64,000 nt of DNA from VFJZ01 sp046598415 (GTDB taxonomy: Bacteria > Actinomycetota > Thermoleophilia > Gaiellales > F1-60-MAGs149), in assembly GCA_046598415.1 (NCBI GenBank), contig JBKJIG010000102.1:76828-140827 (forward strand). Reading direction: 5' to 3'. The position numbers were made by a program, and so were the translations under genes. This document shows, one piece after another, positions 33,526-42,289 of this stretch (position 1 is its first letter; each line of letters begins with the position of its first letter). The notes under the pieces are model-generated. The model was not told where the DNA came from. It did no database searches and worked only from the letters and a program-made list of their open reading frames with translations.

Positions 33526-34413
33526 GTGCGTCGCCTGCCGTCGTTCGAGCGCCTCGTCGTGATCGTATGGGTCGCGCTGTACGTGAACTTCTGCTCGGGC
33601 GCGCTGGTGCGGGTGACGAACTCGGGCCTCGGCTGCCCCGACTGGCCCCTCTGCAACGGGCGCGCCACACCGCCGCTGGCCGGGCACGCGGTGATCGAGT
33701 TCTCGAACCGGCTGCTGGCGGGGACGGTCATCATCCTGACGCTGCTGCTCGCCTACCGCGGCTGGCACCACCCGAAGAAGCGCCTGGCGCTCGCGATCGC
33801 GATCGGGACGTTCGCGCAGGGCCCGCTGGGCGGCATCACGATCATGGTCGACCTGCACCCGATCGCCGTGGCCAGCCACTTCCTGCTCGCGATCATCGTG
33901 TTCTCGCTGGCGACCGTGTTGCTGGTCGACACCCGCTTCGCACCCGCCGGTCAGGGTGAGCGCCCGGGCTGGCTGCAGCCGGCGACGCTGGCGTTCCTGG
34001 CCCTCGGCCTGACCCTGATCGTCTCGGGCGCGATCGTCACCACCAGCAGCACGCATCCCGGCGCCGACGACGTGCCGCGCCTGTACGCGCTGCTCGACGT
34101 GGCCTACTGGCACGTGCGCATCGCGGTCCTCTACGTGAGTGCGCTGGCGGTGTTCCTCTACCTGCTATCGCGCATCGAGTTCACGTCACGTCGCGTGCCG
34201 CGGCTGGCGTGGGTGATCGTCGCCCTCACCGCCACACAGGTCGTGATCGGCGAGGTGCAGTGGCGCAACGAGCTGCCCTGGTATCTCGTCTGGGCCCACG
34301 TCATGACCGGGACCCTGCTGTGGAGCAGTCTCGTCGCTCTCGGCCGGACGTTGCTGCCGGCCGAGGCCGTCAGTCCTGCCAGGGCCCCCAGCCCGTCACC
34401 CGCTCGGGCGTGA
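33526..34413 (+). CDS. ctaA: Heme A synthase (CtaA/COX15 family)
   Basis: A 295-residue membrane protein with about eight helices that oxidises the C8 methyl of heme O for aa3 oxidases. The extracytoplasmic cysteine pair is in SGLGCPDWPLCNG; the next heme-region motif is IEFSNRLLAG, with Asn where many homologues have His. Histidines in DLHPIAVASHFLLA, AYWHVRIAVLY and WAHVMTGTLLW are kept. No other terminal oxidase gene is adjacent. Its 3' end overlaps the convergent PPOX-fold gene by 44 bases. Confidence 0.9.
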   Translation: MRRLPSFERLVVIVWVALYVNFCSGALVRVTNSGLGCPDWPLCNGRATPPLAGHAVIEFSNRLLAGTVIILTLLLAYRGWHHPKKRLALAIAIGTFAQGPLGGITIMVDLHPIAVASHFLLAIIVFSLATVLLVDTRFAPAGQGERPGWLQPATLAFLALGLTLIVSGAIVTTSSTHPGADDVPRLYALLDVAYWHVRIAVLYVSALAVFLYLLSRIEFTSRRVPRLAWVIVALTATQVVIGEVQWRNELPWYLVWAHVMTGTLLWSSLVALGRTLLPAEAVSPARAPSPSPARA

Positions 34414-34789
34414 TGCGCAGGACGTAGCCGGCGGGCGGCGTGTCGGTGTCGGGGAACCGGCGCTCGTCGCCGAAGTAGACGTGCGCCAGCGCCTGCAGCA
34501 GCTTCGCACCGCCGCCCTCCTGCACGCGCCCCGTGCCGTAGACGACGAGGTGCTCGTCCACGTCCTGGGCGTTGCGGGTCGGCGACTGGAACGAGACGAC
34601 CACGCGCGGATCGCGCCGGACGTTGCGCAGCTTGCGCTGGTCCGACAGGTGCGCGGAGACGATCTCGTCACCGTCCATGCCGGTCCAGATGCAGACGACG
34701 TTCGGCGAGCCGTCCTCGTTCAGCGTGACGATGTGGGCGAGGTTGCCCCCGGTGATGACCTGACGGGCGGCGTCGTTCAGGACGGGCAC
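34370..34789 (-). CDS. PPOX-class split-barrel FMN/F420-binding protein
   Basis: A 139-residue small flavin-reductase-like barrel of the pyridoxamine phosphate oxidase superfamily. The N-terminal part (LAHIVTLNEDGSPNVVCIW, HLSDQRKLRNVRRDPRVVV) matches the actinobacterial group in which many members bind F420 or FMN. GAGGAG lies 7 nt before the GTG start. It follows the aldo/keto reductase gene by 16 bases and is the last gene of the dimethylglycine dehydrogenase run. The substrate is unknown. Its 3' end overlaps ctaA on the other strand. Confidence 0.82.
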   Translation of the reverse strand: MPVLNDAARQVITGGNLAHIVTLNEDGSPNVVCIWTGMDGDEIVSAHLSDQRKLRNVRRDPRVVVSFQSPTRNAQDVDEHLVVYGTGRVQEGGGAKLLQALAHVYFGDERRFPDTDTPPAGYVLRITPERVTGWGPWQD

Positions 34790-34805
34790 GATCGGGCTCC
34801 TCTGT

Positions 34806-35804
34806 TCAGTGCTTCCAGGCCATCCACGTCGCCGAGTTGAAGAAGCTCGCGACGAAGCTGCCGGGGGTGACGAGCTGGTCGCAGGCGGCGCGGATGTCGT
34901 CGGGCAGCTCCATGTCGCCGGCCGGCAGCAGACCGGTCAGCTGCTCGACCGACTTCGGGCCGATGATGGGCGCGGTGACGCCGGGCTGGTCCTTCGTCCA
35001 CAGCGCCGCCAGCAGCGCCGGCTCGTAGCCCGCCGCGCGGGCCAGCGCCGCGAAGGCGTTGCCGGCCTCGATGCCGGCGGCGGTGACGCGCTCGGCGTAG
35101 ATGCCGCCGCGCAGCGCCGCGCGCGAGTCGGCCTCGCGCCCGGTCTCCGACGCGTAGCGACCGGCCAGCATGCCCATCGCCAGCGGTGACCAGCAGAGCA
35201 CGCCGACGCCGTGGCGCCGGCACATCGGCAACAGCTCGTTCTCGATCCGGCGGTCGAGCAGGTTGTACGGCGACTGCTCCGAGACGACGCGCACGACGCT
35301 TTTCAGCTCGGCCGTCATGATCGCCTCCATGACGTGCCATGCGGGCGAGGTCGACGTGCCGACGTAGCGCACCTTGCCGGCGCGCACCAGGTCGTCGAGC
35401 GCGCCCAGCGTCTCGTCCAGCGGCACGTCCAGGTCGGGGCGGTGCGACTGGTACAGGTCGATGTGGTCGAGCCGCAGCCGCCGCAGCGACTCCTCGCACG
35501 CGCGGATCAGGTGCACGCGCGAGTTGCCGCGGTCGTTCGGGCCCGGTCCGGTCGGGTAGTGGAACTTCGTCGCCACCAGCACGTCGTCGCGCCTGCCACG
35601 CAGGCGCAGGGCCTTACCGATGACGCGCTCCGCCTCGCCGGCGCGGTACGAGTTGGCCGTGTCGATCAGATTGATGCCGCCGTCGAGGGCGGCGTGGATC
35701 ATCCGGATCGACTCGTCCTCGGAGGTCGGGTTGAGGATGTTGTCGGTGCCGAGCGCCAGCGCCGAGACGACCACCCCGCTGCGGCCCAGCCGGCGCGTCT
35801 GCAT
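34806..35804 (-). CDS. Aldo/keto reductase
   Basis: A 332-residue NADPH-dependent (beta/alpha)8 reductase. The catalytic tetrad is complete: Asp48 and Tyr53 (LIDTANSYRAGEAE), Lys80 (VATKFH) and His121 (YQSHRPD). PIIGPKSVEQL near residue 285 is the cofactor phosphate-binding loop. It resembles the YajO/AKR11–13 groups that reduce aldehydes. Its ATG overlaps the SDR stop (ATGA). With an SDR and a methylglycine dehydrogenase upstream, it may handle a carbonyl made in the same pathway; this is inference. Confidence 0.88.
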   Translation of the reverse strand: MQTRRLGRSGVVVSALALGTDNILNPTSEDESIRMIHAALDGGINLIDTANSYRAGEAERVIGKALRLRGRRDDVLVATKFHYPTGPGPNDRGNSRVHLIRACEESLRRLRLDHIDLYQSHRPDLDVPLDETLGALDDLVRAGKVRYVGTSTSPAWHVMEAIMTAELKSVVRVVSEQSPYNLLDRRIENELLPMCRRHGVGVLCWSPLAMGMLAGRYASETGREADSRAALRGGIYAERVTAAGIEAGNAFAALARAAGYEPALLAALWTKDQPGVTAPIIGPKSVEQLTGLLPAGDMELPDDIRAACDQLVTPGSFVASFFNSATWMAWKH

Positions 35805-36559
35805 CAGCGCGCCGTGTAGCCCGCGTCGACCGGCACGATCGCGCCCGTCATGTAGCTGGCGGCGTCAGAGGCCAGGAACACGACGACCCGGGCGATCTCG
35901 TCCGGCTGCGCGACCCGCGCCATCGGGATGGCGCGCTCGGCCATCGCGGCCAGCTCGTCGTCGGTCATCGGCGTCTCCCGCCCGGCCGCCCGCAGCATGG
36001 GCGTGTCGACCTCGCCCGGCGCGACCGCGTTGACGCGAATGCCGTCGCGGGCGTGGTCGAGCGCCATCGCGCGGGTGAGGTTGTGGACGGCGCCCTTGGC
36101 GGCGCAGTACGCGGTGTGGCCCTGGCCGCCGGTGCCGCCCCAGATGGAGCCGAAGTTGACGATTGCGCCCGACCCGGCGGGCTTCATCACGCGCACCGCC
36201 GCGCGGCTCATGAAAAAGGTGCCGTCAACGTTGACGCGGAACTGCCTGTGCCACGACTCGTCGTCGGTGCCGAGGGCGTCGGCGCGCACGATGGTGCCCG
36301 CCGCGTTGACGAGCGCGTCAAGGCGCCCGTGCCGTTCGACGGTCTCTGCCACGGCGTGCTCGCAGAACGCCGAGTCGGTCACGTCGCCGGCCACCACCGT
36401 CGCGCCGATGCCGGCCGCGACGTTGGCCGCGCCAACCCCGTCGCGGTCGACGATCACGACGGGCGCCCCGGCTCCGGAGAGCAAACGCGCGCAGGCGGCC
36501 CCCATGCCGGAGGCGCCGCCGGTGACGATGACGATGCGGCCCTTCACGCAGGAGAGCAT
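35804..36559 (-). CDS. Short-chain dehydrogenase/reductase
   Basis: A 251-residue classical SDR. The cofactor loop is VTGGASGMGAACA, with Asp after the second strand (VIVDRDG), suggesting NAD preference. NNAG is NAAG here (LVNAAGTIV); the catalytic Ser is in FGSIWGG and Tyr/Lys in AYCAAKGA. The closing VDAGYTAR is usual. GTG at 36544 would trim five residues. It begins nine bases after the dehydrogenase stop, in the same direction. The substrate is unknown. Confidence 0.88.
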   Translation of the reverse strand: MLSCVKGRIVIVTGGASGMGAACARLLSGAGAPVVIVDRDGVGAANVAAGIGATVVAGDVTDSAFCEHAVAETVERHGRLDALVNAAGTIVRADALGTDDESWHRQFRVNVDGTFFMSRAAVRVMKPAGSGAIVNFGSIWGGTGGQGHTAYCAAKGAVHNLTRAMALDHARDGIRVNAVAPGEVDTPMLRAAGRETPMTDDELAAMAERAIPMARVAQPDEIARVVVFLASDAASYMTGAIVPVDAGYTAR

Positions 36560-36568
36560 AGTTGGCCG

Positions 36569-39001
36569 CTACGAACGGATGCGTTCGCCCTGCGGGTCGT
36601 ACAGCGGCTCGGCGCGCACCTCGGCGCCGACCCACTCGCCGAAGATGTCGACCTCGAGCCGGGTGCCGGGCTCGGCCGCCTCGGCGGGCACCCAGGCCCA
36701 GGCGATCGACGCGGCGACCGCGAAGCCGTAGCCTCCGGTCGTGACGCGGCCCAGCACCTCGCCGTCGACGCGCCGGACGGGCTCGGAGCCCAGCGCGATC
36801 GCGCGCGGCTCGTCCAGCACCAGGCACACGAGGCGCGTGGCCGGCTCGCCGGCGGCGCGGCTGGCGATGATGGCGGTGCGACCGATGAAGTCGATGCCCT
36901 TGTCCGGCTTCACGGCGAAGCCGAGCCCGGCCTCGTCGGGCGACGTGTCAGGCGTGATGTCGGTGGCCCAAGCGCGGTAGCCCTTCTCCAGCCGTAGCGC
37001 GTCGATGGCGCGGTAGCCGCAAGGCACCAGTCCATGCACCTGTCCGGCGTCGTAGAGGTCGTCCCACAGGCGCGCGCCGTACTCCGCCGGACAGTACAGC
37101 TCCCAGCCCAGCTCGCCCACGTACGTGACGCGCACGGCCACGCAGGGCACGTCGCCGACCGCGATCTCGAGCGCCGACATGTACGGGAAATCGGCGTGCG
37201 CGAGGGACGTTTTCGTCAGGCTCTGCAGGATGTCCCGGGCGCGAGGACCCCAGAGGCCGAAGCAGGCCCGGCTCGCCGTCACGTCGGTGACGTGCACCGA
37301 GCCGTCGCGCGGCGCGTGTCGCTCGATCCAGCGCCGGTCGTGCGTGCCGAACGCCGTGCCGGTGATGAGCAGGAACCGGTCCTCGGCCGTGCGGATCACC
37401 GACAGGTCGCACTCGATGCCGCCGTGATGGTTGAGCATCTGCGTGTAGGTGACGCGTCCGACCGGCCGCGCGACGTCGTTGGCGCAGAGCTGCTGCAGCA
37501 GTGCGAGCGCGCCGGGGCCGACGACCTCGATCTTGGCGAAGCTGGTCTCGTCGAACAGGCCCGCCGTCGTGCGGGTGGCGGCCGCCTCGGCGGCGATGGC
37601 CGGCGACCAGTTCTCGCCCGCCCAGCCGCGCGGACGCAGCGACTCGTCGCCTCCGGCGGCGTTCGACTCATACCAGTTCACGCGCTCCCAGCCGGACTTC
37701 TCGCCGAAGGCGGCGCCCAGCGCGGCGTGCCGCGCGTAGGCGGGCGAGACGCGCAGCGGCCGGCCGGCCTGGCGCTCCTCGCCCGGGTACTTGATGTCGT
37801 AGTACTTCGACAGCGCCTCGTAGGTGCGCGCGAGGGTGTACCGCTGCGAGGCGTACGTGGCGCCGAAGCGGCGGATGTCCAGCGCCCAGACCTCCCACTC
37901 GGGCTGGCCGTCGATGATCCATTCCGCCATCGTCTTGCCGATGCCGCCGGCGCCGGCCAGGCCGTGGGCGCAGAACCCCGCGGCGACCCAGAAGCCGGGG
38001 ACCTCCGACTCTCCGAGGATGAATTCGGCGTCTGGCGTGAACGCCTCAGGGCCGTTGAAGAACTTCTTGATGGGAAGCGTCTCGAGCGTCGGAACGCGGT
38101 GGATCGCGTTCGTCATCAGCTCCTCCATCCGGTCCCAGTCCTCGTTCAGCAGCTGCGCCTCGAAGCCGGCCGGGATGCCGTCGAGCGCCCACGAGGCAGG
38201 GGTGCGCTCGTAGCCGCCCATCACGAGCCCGCCGACCTCGGTGCGGAAGTAGATGAGGTTGTCGGGGTCGCGCAGGGTCGGCAGCGGCGGCAGGGCGGGA
38301 TCGGTCGGCTCGGTGACGACGTACTGGTGGCCGAACGGGATGATCGGGATGTCGACGCCGACCAGGCGGCCGACCTCGGGGGCGTACATGCCGGCGGCGT
38401 TGACGACGACCTCGCACTCGATGCGGCCCTTGTCGGTGACGACGGCGCAGACGCGGCCGTCCCGCTGCTCGATCGCGAGCACCTTCGTGCGCGTCTCGAT
38501 GTCGGCGCCCAGGCGGCGGGCGGCGTCGGCGAGCGCGAACGTCAGCTGGCTCGGGTCGAGGTAGCCGTCGTAGGGCAGGTGGGCGGCGGCGAGCACGCCG
38601 TCGGTCGACATGAGCGGGAACTTCTCCTGCGCCTCGGCGGCGGAGATGATCTCCATCGGCAGGCCGAAGGTGTTGGCCCAGGCGTTCTGACGCTGGATCT
38701 CCTCCAGCCGGGCGGGCGAGGAGGCGAGCCGCAGGCCGCCCAACTGGTGCCAGCCGGGGTCCTTGCCGGTCTCGCGCTCCAGATCGCCGTACAGGCCGAC
38801 GGAGTACATCATCATCCGCGTCAGCGACACGGACGAGCGCAGCTGCCCGACGAGTCCGGCGGAGTGCCAGGTCGAGCCGTGCGTGAGCTGGTATTGCTCG
38901 ACCAGCACGGAGTCCGTCCAGCCGAGCTTCGCGAGGTGGTACAGGACCGAGCACCCTCCGACGCCGCCCCCGATCACCACAGCCCGAGCGCGTTCCCGCA
39001 T
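36569..39001 (-). CDS. Dimethylglycine/sarcosine dehydrogenase-like flavoprotein with GCV_T domain
   Basis: An 810-residue two-domain enzyme. Residues 1–380 form a DAO-type FAD domain: VVIGGGVGGCSVLYHL, then GSTWHSAGLVG with His46, the residue that binds FAD covalently in dimethylglycine dehydrogenase. Residues about 430–800 are an aminomethyltransferase (GcvT-like) domain where tetrahydrofolate takes up the released one-carbon unit (TGTAFGTHDRRWI, YVGELGWELY, LGFAVKPDKGIDFIGR). It would demethylate dimethylglycine or sarcosine. AGGAGG lies 6 nt before ATG 39001, which outranks an upstream ATG at 39067 inside the repeat region. SDR, aldo/keto reductase and PPOX genes follow. Confidence 0.9.
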   Translation of the reverse strand: MRERARAVVIGGGVGGCSVLYHLAKLGWTDSVLVEQYQLTHGSTWHSAGLVGQLRSSVSLTRMMMYSVGLYGDLERETGKDPGWHQLGGLRLASSPARLEEIQRQNAWANTFGLPMEIISAAEAQEKFPLMSTDGVLAAAHLPYDGYLDPSQLTFALADAARRLGADIETRTKVLAIEQRDGRVCAVVTDKGRIECEVVVNAAGMYAPEVGRLVGVDIPIIPFGHQYVVTEPTDPALPPLPTLRDPDNLIYFRTEVGGLVMGGYERTPASWALDGIPAGFEAQLLNEDWDRMEELMTNAIHRVPTLETLPIKKFFNGPEAFTPDAEFILGESEVPGFWVAAGFCAHGLAGAGGIGKTMAEWIIDGQPEWEVWALDIRRFGATYASQRYTLARTYEALSKYYDIKYPGEERQAGRPLRVSPAYARHAALGAAFGEKSGWERVNWYESNAAGGDESLRPRGWAGENWSPAIAAEAAATRTTAGLFDETSFAKIEVVGPGALALLQQLCANDVARPVGRVTYTQMLNHHGGIECDLSVIRTAEDRFLLITGTAFGTHDRRWIERHAPRDGSVHVTDVTASRACFGLWGPRARDILQSLTKTSLAHADFPYMSALEIAVGDVPCVAVRVTYVGELGWELYCPAEYGARLWDDLYDAGQVHGLVPCGYRAIDALRLEKGYRAWATDITPDTSPDEAGLGFAVKPDKGIDFIGRTAIIASRAAGEPATRLVCLVLDEPRAIALGSEPVRRVDGEVLGRVTTGGYGFAVAASIAWAWVPAEAAEPGTRLEVDIFGEWVGAEVRAEPLYDPQGERIRS

Positions 39002-39053
39002 GGTCGCCTCCTGGTCTATACCAAGCCGGAGTGTGCCAAACCCGTGCGCCTTC

Positions 39054-39130
39054 CGTGCGCCTTCCATGTGCGGGGTCAGACCCCGAAGCGACCCGTTCTG
39101 GGGTCTGACCCCGGAACGTTTCCGCGCGGA
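39054..39130 (-). repeat. REP-like element, copy B (inverted relative to copy A)
   Basis: In the 204-base gap between the dehydrogenase start and the small membrane gene. Palindromes at 39072–39084 and 39100–39112 are again 15 bases apart; read on the minus strand, the element matches 9126–9202, including CGTTCC before and GCACATGGAAGGCGCACG after. The central base of one palindrome differs (T for A). Confidence 0.8.
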
Positions 39131-39205
39131 AGGCGCACGGATCGCGCGACGCGTCGGGGTCGGGGGGCGTTTCGGCGCGGCGCGTGCGCTGCGCGTGACC
39201 TGGCG

Positions 39206-39616
39206 TCAGCTAGCTTGGGACGCGAGTGCGATCGCAACCACGGCGGCGGCGAAGCCCAGGCCGATGCCGATCGCGCCGAGCTTCGCGAGCGGTGTCCGCA
39301 GGGCGAGGATGCCGAGGATCACCGCACCCAGCGCCGCCGACAGCGCGCTCAGCACCGCGATCGCGCGGTCGTTCGCGATCTCGCTGCCCGCCGCGAGGGC
39401 CGGGATCAGCGCGATGCCGCCGATCGCCGCCGACCACAGCGGCGCACCCGGGCTCTTGTAGTTGCGGCGCGCCAGGATGCGCGGCGTGGCGAACCGGTCG
39501 ATCACCGGGCCGATCAGGATGCCGACCGGGCCGACCAGCAGCAGACCGGCCGTCGTCGTGATGACGAGGATCGCGCTCGCCATCGCCAGCGTGCGCCGGT
39601 CGAGACCTTCGATCAT
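39206..39616 (-). CDS. Small four-helix membrane protein, unknown function
   Basis: A 136-residue protein not assigned to any family. Hydrophobic segments near 9–36, 60–75, 84–105 and 113–133 suggest four membrane helices; a short basic loop (RFATPRILARRNYKSPG) lies between the first two. Its ATG overlaps the stop of the MaoC gene (ATGA), so it is the last gene of the ethylmalonyl-CoA operon and could be a transporter accessory or simply a passenger. Confidence 0.65.
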   Translation of the reverse strand: MIEGLDRRTLAMASAILVITTTAGLLLVGPVGILIGPVIDRFATPRILARRNYKSPGAPLWSAAIGGIALIPALAAGSEIANDRAIAVLSALSAALGAVILGILALRTPLAKLGAIGIGLGFAAAVVAIALASQAS

Positions 39617-40095
39617 TGCGGCCGCTTCGGCACCAGCACGCGGCGGCGGAACTCGCAGACGACCTCGTCGCGCTGATTCCAGGCGATCGTCTCGACGTAG
39701 ACGATGCCGCGATCGGGCTTCGAGCGCGACTCGGTCACCTCCAGCACGGTGGTCTTCGCGTAGATGGTGTCCCCGTGGAACGTCGGCTTCGCGTGCTTGA
39801 GCGACTCGATCTCGAGGTTCGCGATCGCCTTGCCGGAGACGTCGGGCACGCTCATGCCGAGCGCCAGCGAGTAGACGAGGTTCCCGACCACGACGTTCCT
39901 CTTGAACTGCGTCTCCGTCTCGGCGTAGTGCGCGTCGGTGTGCAGCGGGTGGTGGTTCATCGTGATCATGCAGAACAGGTGGTCGTCGGCCTCGGTGATC
40001 GTCTTGCCGGGCCAGTGCACGTAGACGTCGCCGACCTCGAAGTCCTCGAGGTAGCGGCCGAAGCGGGTGTCCCTGGCGTGAATCTCGCGGCCCAT
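39613..40095 (-). CDS. MaoC-like hydratase (probable mesaconyl-CoA hydratase)
   Basis: A 160-residue single hot-dog protein. The catalytic hydratase motif is around ITEADDHLFCMITMNHHPLH (Asp and His), followed by DAHYAETETQ and NVVVGNLVYSLALGMSVPD. Placement behind acyl-CoA dehydrogenase and CoA-ester lyase genes fits hydration of mesaconyl-C1-CoA to methylmalyl-CoA in the ethylmalonyl-CoA pathway. The characterised proteobacterial enzyme is about twice as long, so this would be the short actinobacterial type. ATG is used with AAGGGGTG before it; a GTG two codons earlier overlaps the previous stop. Confidence 0.83.
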   Translation of the reverse strand: MGREIHARDTRFGRYLEDFEVGDVYVHWPGKTITEADDHLFCMITMNHHPLHTDAHYAETETQFKRNVVVGNLVYSLALGMSVPDVSGKAIANLEIESLKHAKPTFHGDTIYAKTTVLEVTESRSKPDRGIVYVETIAWNQRDEVVCEFRRRVLVPKRPQ

Positions 40096-40097
40096 CG

Positions 40098-41294
40098 TCA
40101 CCCCTTGTAGCGCGCGATCAGCCCGCGCGCGATGATCGTCTTCTGGATCTCGGACGTGCCCTCGCCGATCAGCAGCATCGGCGCGTCGCGGTACAGCCGC
40201 TCGATCTCGTACTCCTTCGAGTAGCCGTAGCCGCCGTGGATGCGGAAGGACTCCTCGACGACCTCCTTGCACATCTCGGAGGCGAAGTACTTGGCCATGC
40301 CGGTCTCGACGTCGGCGCGGCGGCCGGCATCCTTGGCGCGCGCGGCCTGTACGGTCAGCAGCCGCGCCGCCTCGATCTTCGTCGCCATCTCGGCCAGCTT
40401 GAACTGGATCGCCTGGTGGCGGTGCAGCGGCTTGCCGAACGTCTCGCGCTCGTGGGCGTAGCGGATGCCGAGCTCGTACGCGCGCCGCGCCACGCCGACG
40501 CCGCGGGCCGCGACGTTCGCGCGGCCGACCTCGACGCCGCTCATCATCTGCGCGAAGCCAAGGCCGATGCCCGCTTCGCCGCCCAGCACGGCGGTGGCGG
40601 GCACGCGGTGGTCTGCGAACACCAGCTCGGTCGTCTCGACGCCCTTGTAGCCGAGCTTGTGCAGCTGCGGCGGGATCGTGAGGCCGCCCTGCTCGGCCAC
40701 GCCCGGCTCCTTCTCGACCATGAAGCAGGTCATGCCGGTGTGCGGCGGGTCGGCCGCCGGATCGGTCTTCACCAGCGTCGCGACGACGCTCGACCGCAGG
40801 CCGTTCGTGACCCACATCTTCTGGCCGTTGATGAGCCAGTCGTCGCCCTCGCGGACGGCGGTCGAGAGGATCGCCTGCACGTCGGAACCGCAGTGGGGCT
40901 CGGTCATCGAGAAGGCGCCGCGCACCGCGCCGGTCGCCATCTGTGGCAGCAGGCGCTCGCGCTGCTCGTCCGTGCCGCTCTGCAGCAGCATCGACGAGCA
41001 GATGAAGTGCGTGTTGATGATGCCGGAGACCGACATCCAGCCCCGCGAGATCTCCTCGATCGCGAGGCAGTACGTGGTCAGGTCGAGGCCCATGCCGCCG
41101 TACTGCTCGGGGATCGTGAAGCCGAAGATGCCGAGCTCGCGGAGCCCCTGCACGATCTCGTCCGGGAACCGGTCGGCCGCCTCGTACTCGGACGCGCGCG
41201 GGATGATCTCGCCCTCGACGAACTCGCGCACCGCCAGCAGGATGTCCTCCTGGTCGGAGGAGAGGCCGAGCGCGCGGAAGTCGGGCGCCGACAT
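40098..41294 (-). CDS. Acyl-CoA dehydrogenase (probable methylsuccinyl-CoA dehydrogenase)
   Basis: A 398-residue flavoenzyme. Landmarks: SMTEPHCGSDVQAI (FAD and substrate site), MWVTNGLRSSVV, YAHERETFGKPLHRHQAIQF, and the C-terminal RIHGGYGYSKEYEIERLYRD with LLIGEGTSEIQKTIIARGL; the Glu in IGEGTSE is at the catalytic base position. In this gene context the expected reaction is methylsuccinyl-CoA to mesaconyl-CoA. The ATG overlaps the lyase stop (TGATG). Characterised methylsuccinyl-CoA dehydrogenases are longer, so the exact substrate is inferred from neighbours. Confidence 0.86.
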   Translation of the reverse strand: MSAPDFRALGLSSDQEDILLAVREFVEGEIIPRASEYEAADRFPDEIVQGLRELGIFGFTIPEQYGGMGLDLTTYCLAIEEISRGWMSVSGIINTHFICSSMLLQSGTDEQRERLLPQMATGAVRGAFSMTEPHCGSDVQAILSTAVREGDDWLINGQKMWVTNGLRSSVVATLVKTDPAADPPHTGMTCFMVEKEPGVAEQGGLTIPPQLHKLGYKGVETTELVFADHRVPATAVLGGEAGIGLGFAQMMSGVEVGRANVAARGVGVARRAYELGIRYAHERETFGKPLHRHQAIQFKLAEMATKIEAARLLTVQAARAKDAGRRADVETGMAKYFASEMCKEVVEESFRIHGGYGYSKEYEIERLYRDAPMLLIGEGTSEIQKTIIARGLIARYKG

Positions 41295-42220
41295 CAGGCC
41301 TCCGTGGGGGTGGGTGTCATGCCCGCCGCCCGGCCGGCGGCCTCGACCTGGAGCGCCATCTTGCGGCTCGCCTCGTCGATCATCTCGCCGTTGAACATGA
41401 CCGCGCCGCGGCCCTCTTCCTCGGTGGCGACGCGGTAGGCCTCGAGGATCGCGACGGCGAGGTCGAACTGCTTCTGCTCGGGCGAGTAGATCTCGTTCGC
41501 GATCGCCACCTGGTCGGGATGCAGCGCCCACTTGCCGTCCATGCCGAGCAGCCGTGAGCGCCGCGCGACCTCGCGCATGCCGTCCAGGTCCCGGATCGCT
41601 GCGAACGGCCCGTCGATGGCCTGCAGGCCGTAGGCGCGCGCGGTGTTGACGATGCGCGCGTTGACGTAGTGCCACTGGTCGCCCGGGTAGTCGCGCTCGA
41701 TCGCACCGACGGTGAGCTGCGGGATGCCGAGGTTGGCGGCGTAGTCGCCGGGGCCGAAGATGATCGTCTCGGCGCGCGGCGAGGCGGCGGCGATCTCCTC
41801 CATCTTGACCGTGCCGTGGCCGGTCTCGATCTGCAGCTCGAGGCCGATCCGGCCGACCTCGAGTCCGAGGTCGAGCTCGAGCTGCGTCAGCAGGTGCGCC
41901 ACGAAGTGCACGTGCGAGGCGTCGTGCACCTTCGGGATCATGATGCAGTCCAGCTGCGCGCCGGCGCCCTCGACGATGTAGGTGATGTCGCGCCAGCACC
42001 AGCGCGTCGCGACGCCGTTGATGCGCACGACCTTCGTCTTCGCGGTCCACTCCTCGCACAACGCGTCGACGATGTTCTGGCGCGTCGCGTCGGTCTTCTC
42101 CGACTCCGCCACCGCGTCCTCGAGGTCGAGGAAGACCTGGTCGGCGGGCAGCGTGCGGGCCTTGGAGAGCATCTTCGGGCTCGAGCCCGGGACGGCGAGG
42201 CAGGATCGTCGGAGGCGCAT
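41294..42220 (-). CDS. HpcH/HpaI-family CoA-ester lyase (malyl/beta-methylmalyl-CoA lyase-like)
   Basis: A 308-residue TIM-barrel lyase that should split beta-methylmalyl-CoA to propionyl-CoA and glyoxylate and also handle malyl-CoA. CitE-type marks are present: RRSCLAVPGSSPKMLSKA at the start, FLDLEDAVAESEK, ELQIETGHGTV with the Mg-binding Glu, and IFGPGDYAANLG with the Asp. It leads a minus-strand operon with the dehydrogenase, MaoC and a membrane protein. TACGAT 6 nt upstream of the ATG gives it a leaderless promoter of its own, apart from that of ccr. Confidence 0.88.
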   Translation of the reverse strand: MRLRRSCLAVPGSSPKMLSKARTLPADQVFLDLEDAVAESEKTDATRQNIVDALCEEWTAKTKVVRINGVATRWCWRDITYIVEGAGAQLDCIMIPKVHDASHVHFVAHLLTQLELDLGLEVGRIGLELQIETGHGTVKMEEIAAASPRAETIIFGPGDYAANLGIPQLTVGAIERDYPGDQWHYVNARIVNTARAYGLQAIDGPFAAIRDLDGMREVARRSRLLGMDGKWALHPDQVAIANEIYSPEQKQFDLAVAILEAYRVATEEEGRGAVMFNGEMIDEASRKMALQVEAAGRAAGMTPTPTEA

Positions 42221-42226
42221 TACGGG

Positions 42227-42232
42227 ATCGTA
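42227..42232 (-). promoter_or_regulatory. -10-like TACGAT before the CoA-ester lyase operon
   Basis: Read on the minus strand, it ends 6 nt before ATG 42220. Confidence 0.5.
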
Positions 42233-42277
42233 GTCCGCCTCCGCGTGGTGCTGCGGCATGCCGCAGGGGCTGAGTCG

Positions 42278-42283
42278 TACGCT
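42278..42283 (+). promoter_or_regulatory. -10-like TACGCT before the histidine phosphatase
   Basis: Ends 6 nt before GTG 42290, which favours that codon over ATG 42299. It lies about 50 bases from the divergent TACGAT of the lyase operon. Confidence 0.5.
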
Positions 42284-42289
42284 TCTCGG

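Noticed and set aside
39002..39067. 22-residue N-terminal extension of the dimethylglycine dehydrogenase
   Set aside because: It lies in the repeat-bearing intergenic region, while AGGAGG precedes the ATG at 39001 and the FAD loop follows at once.
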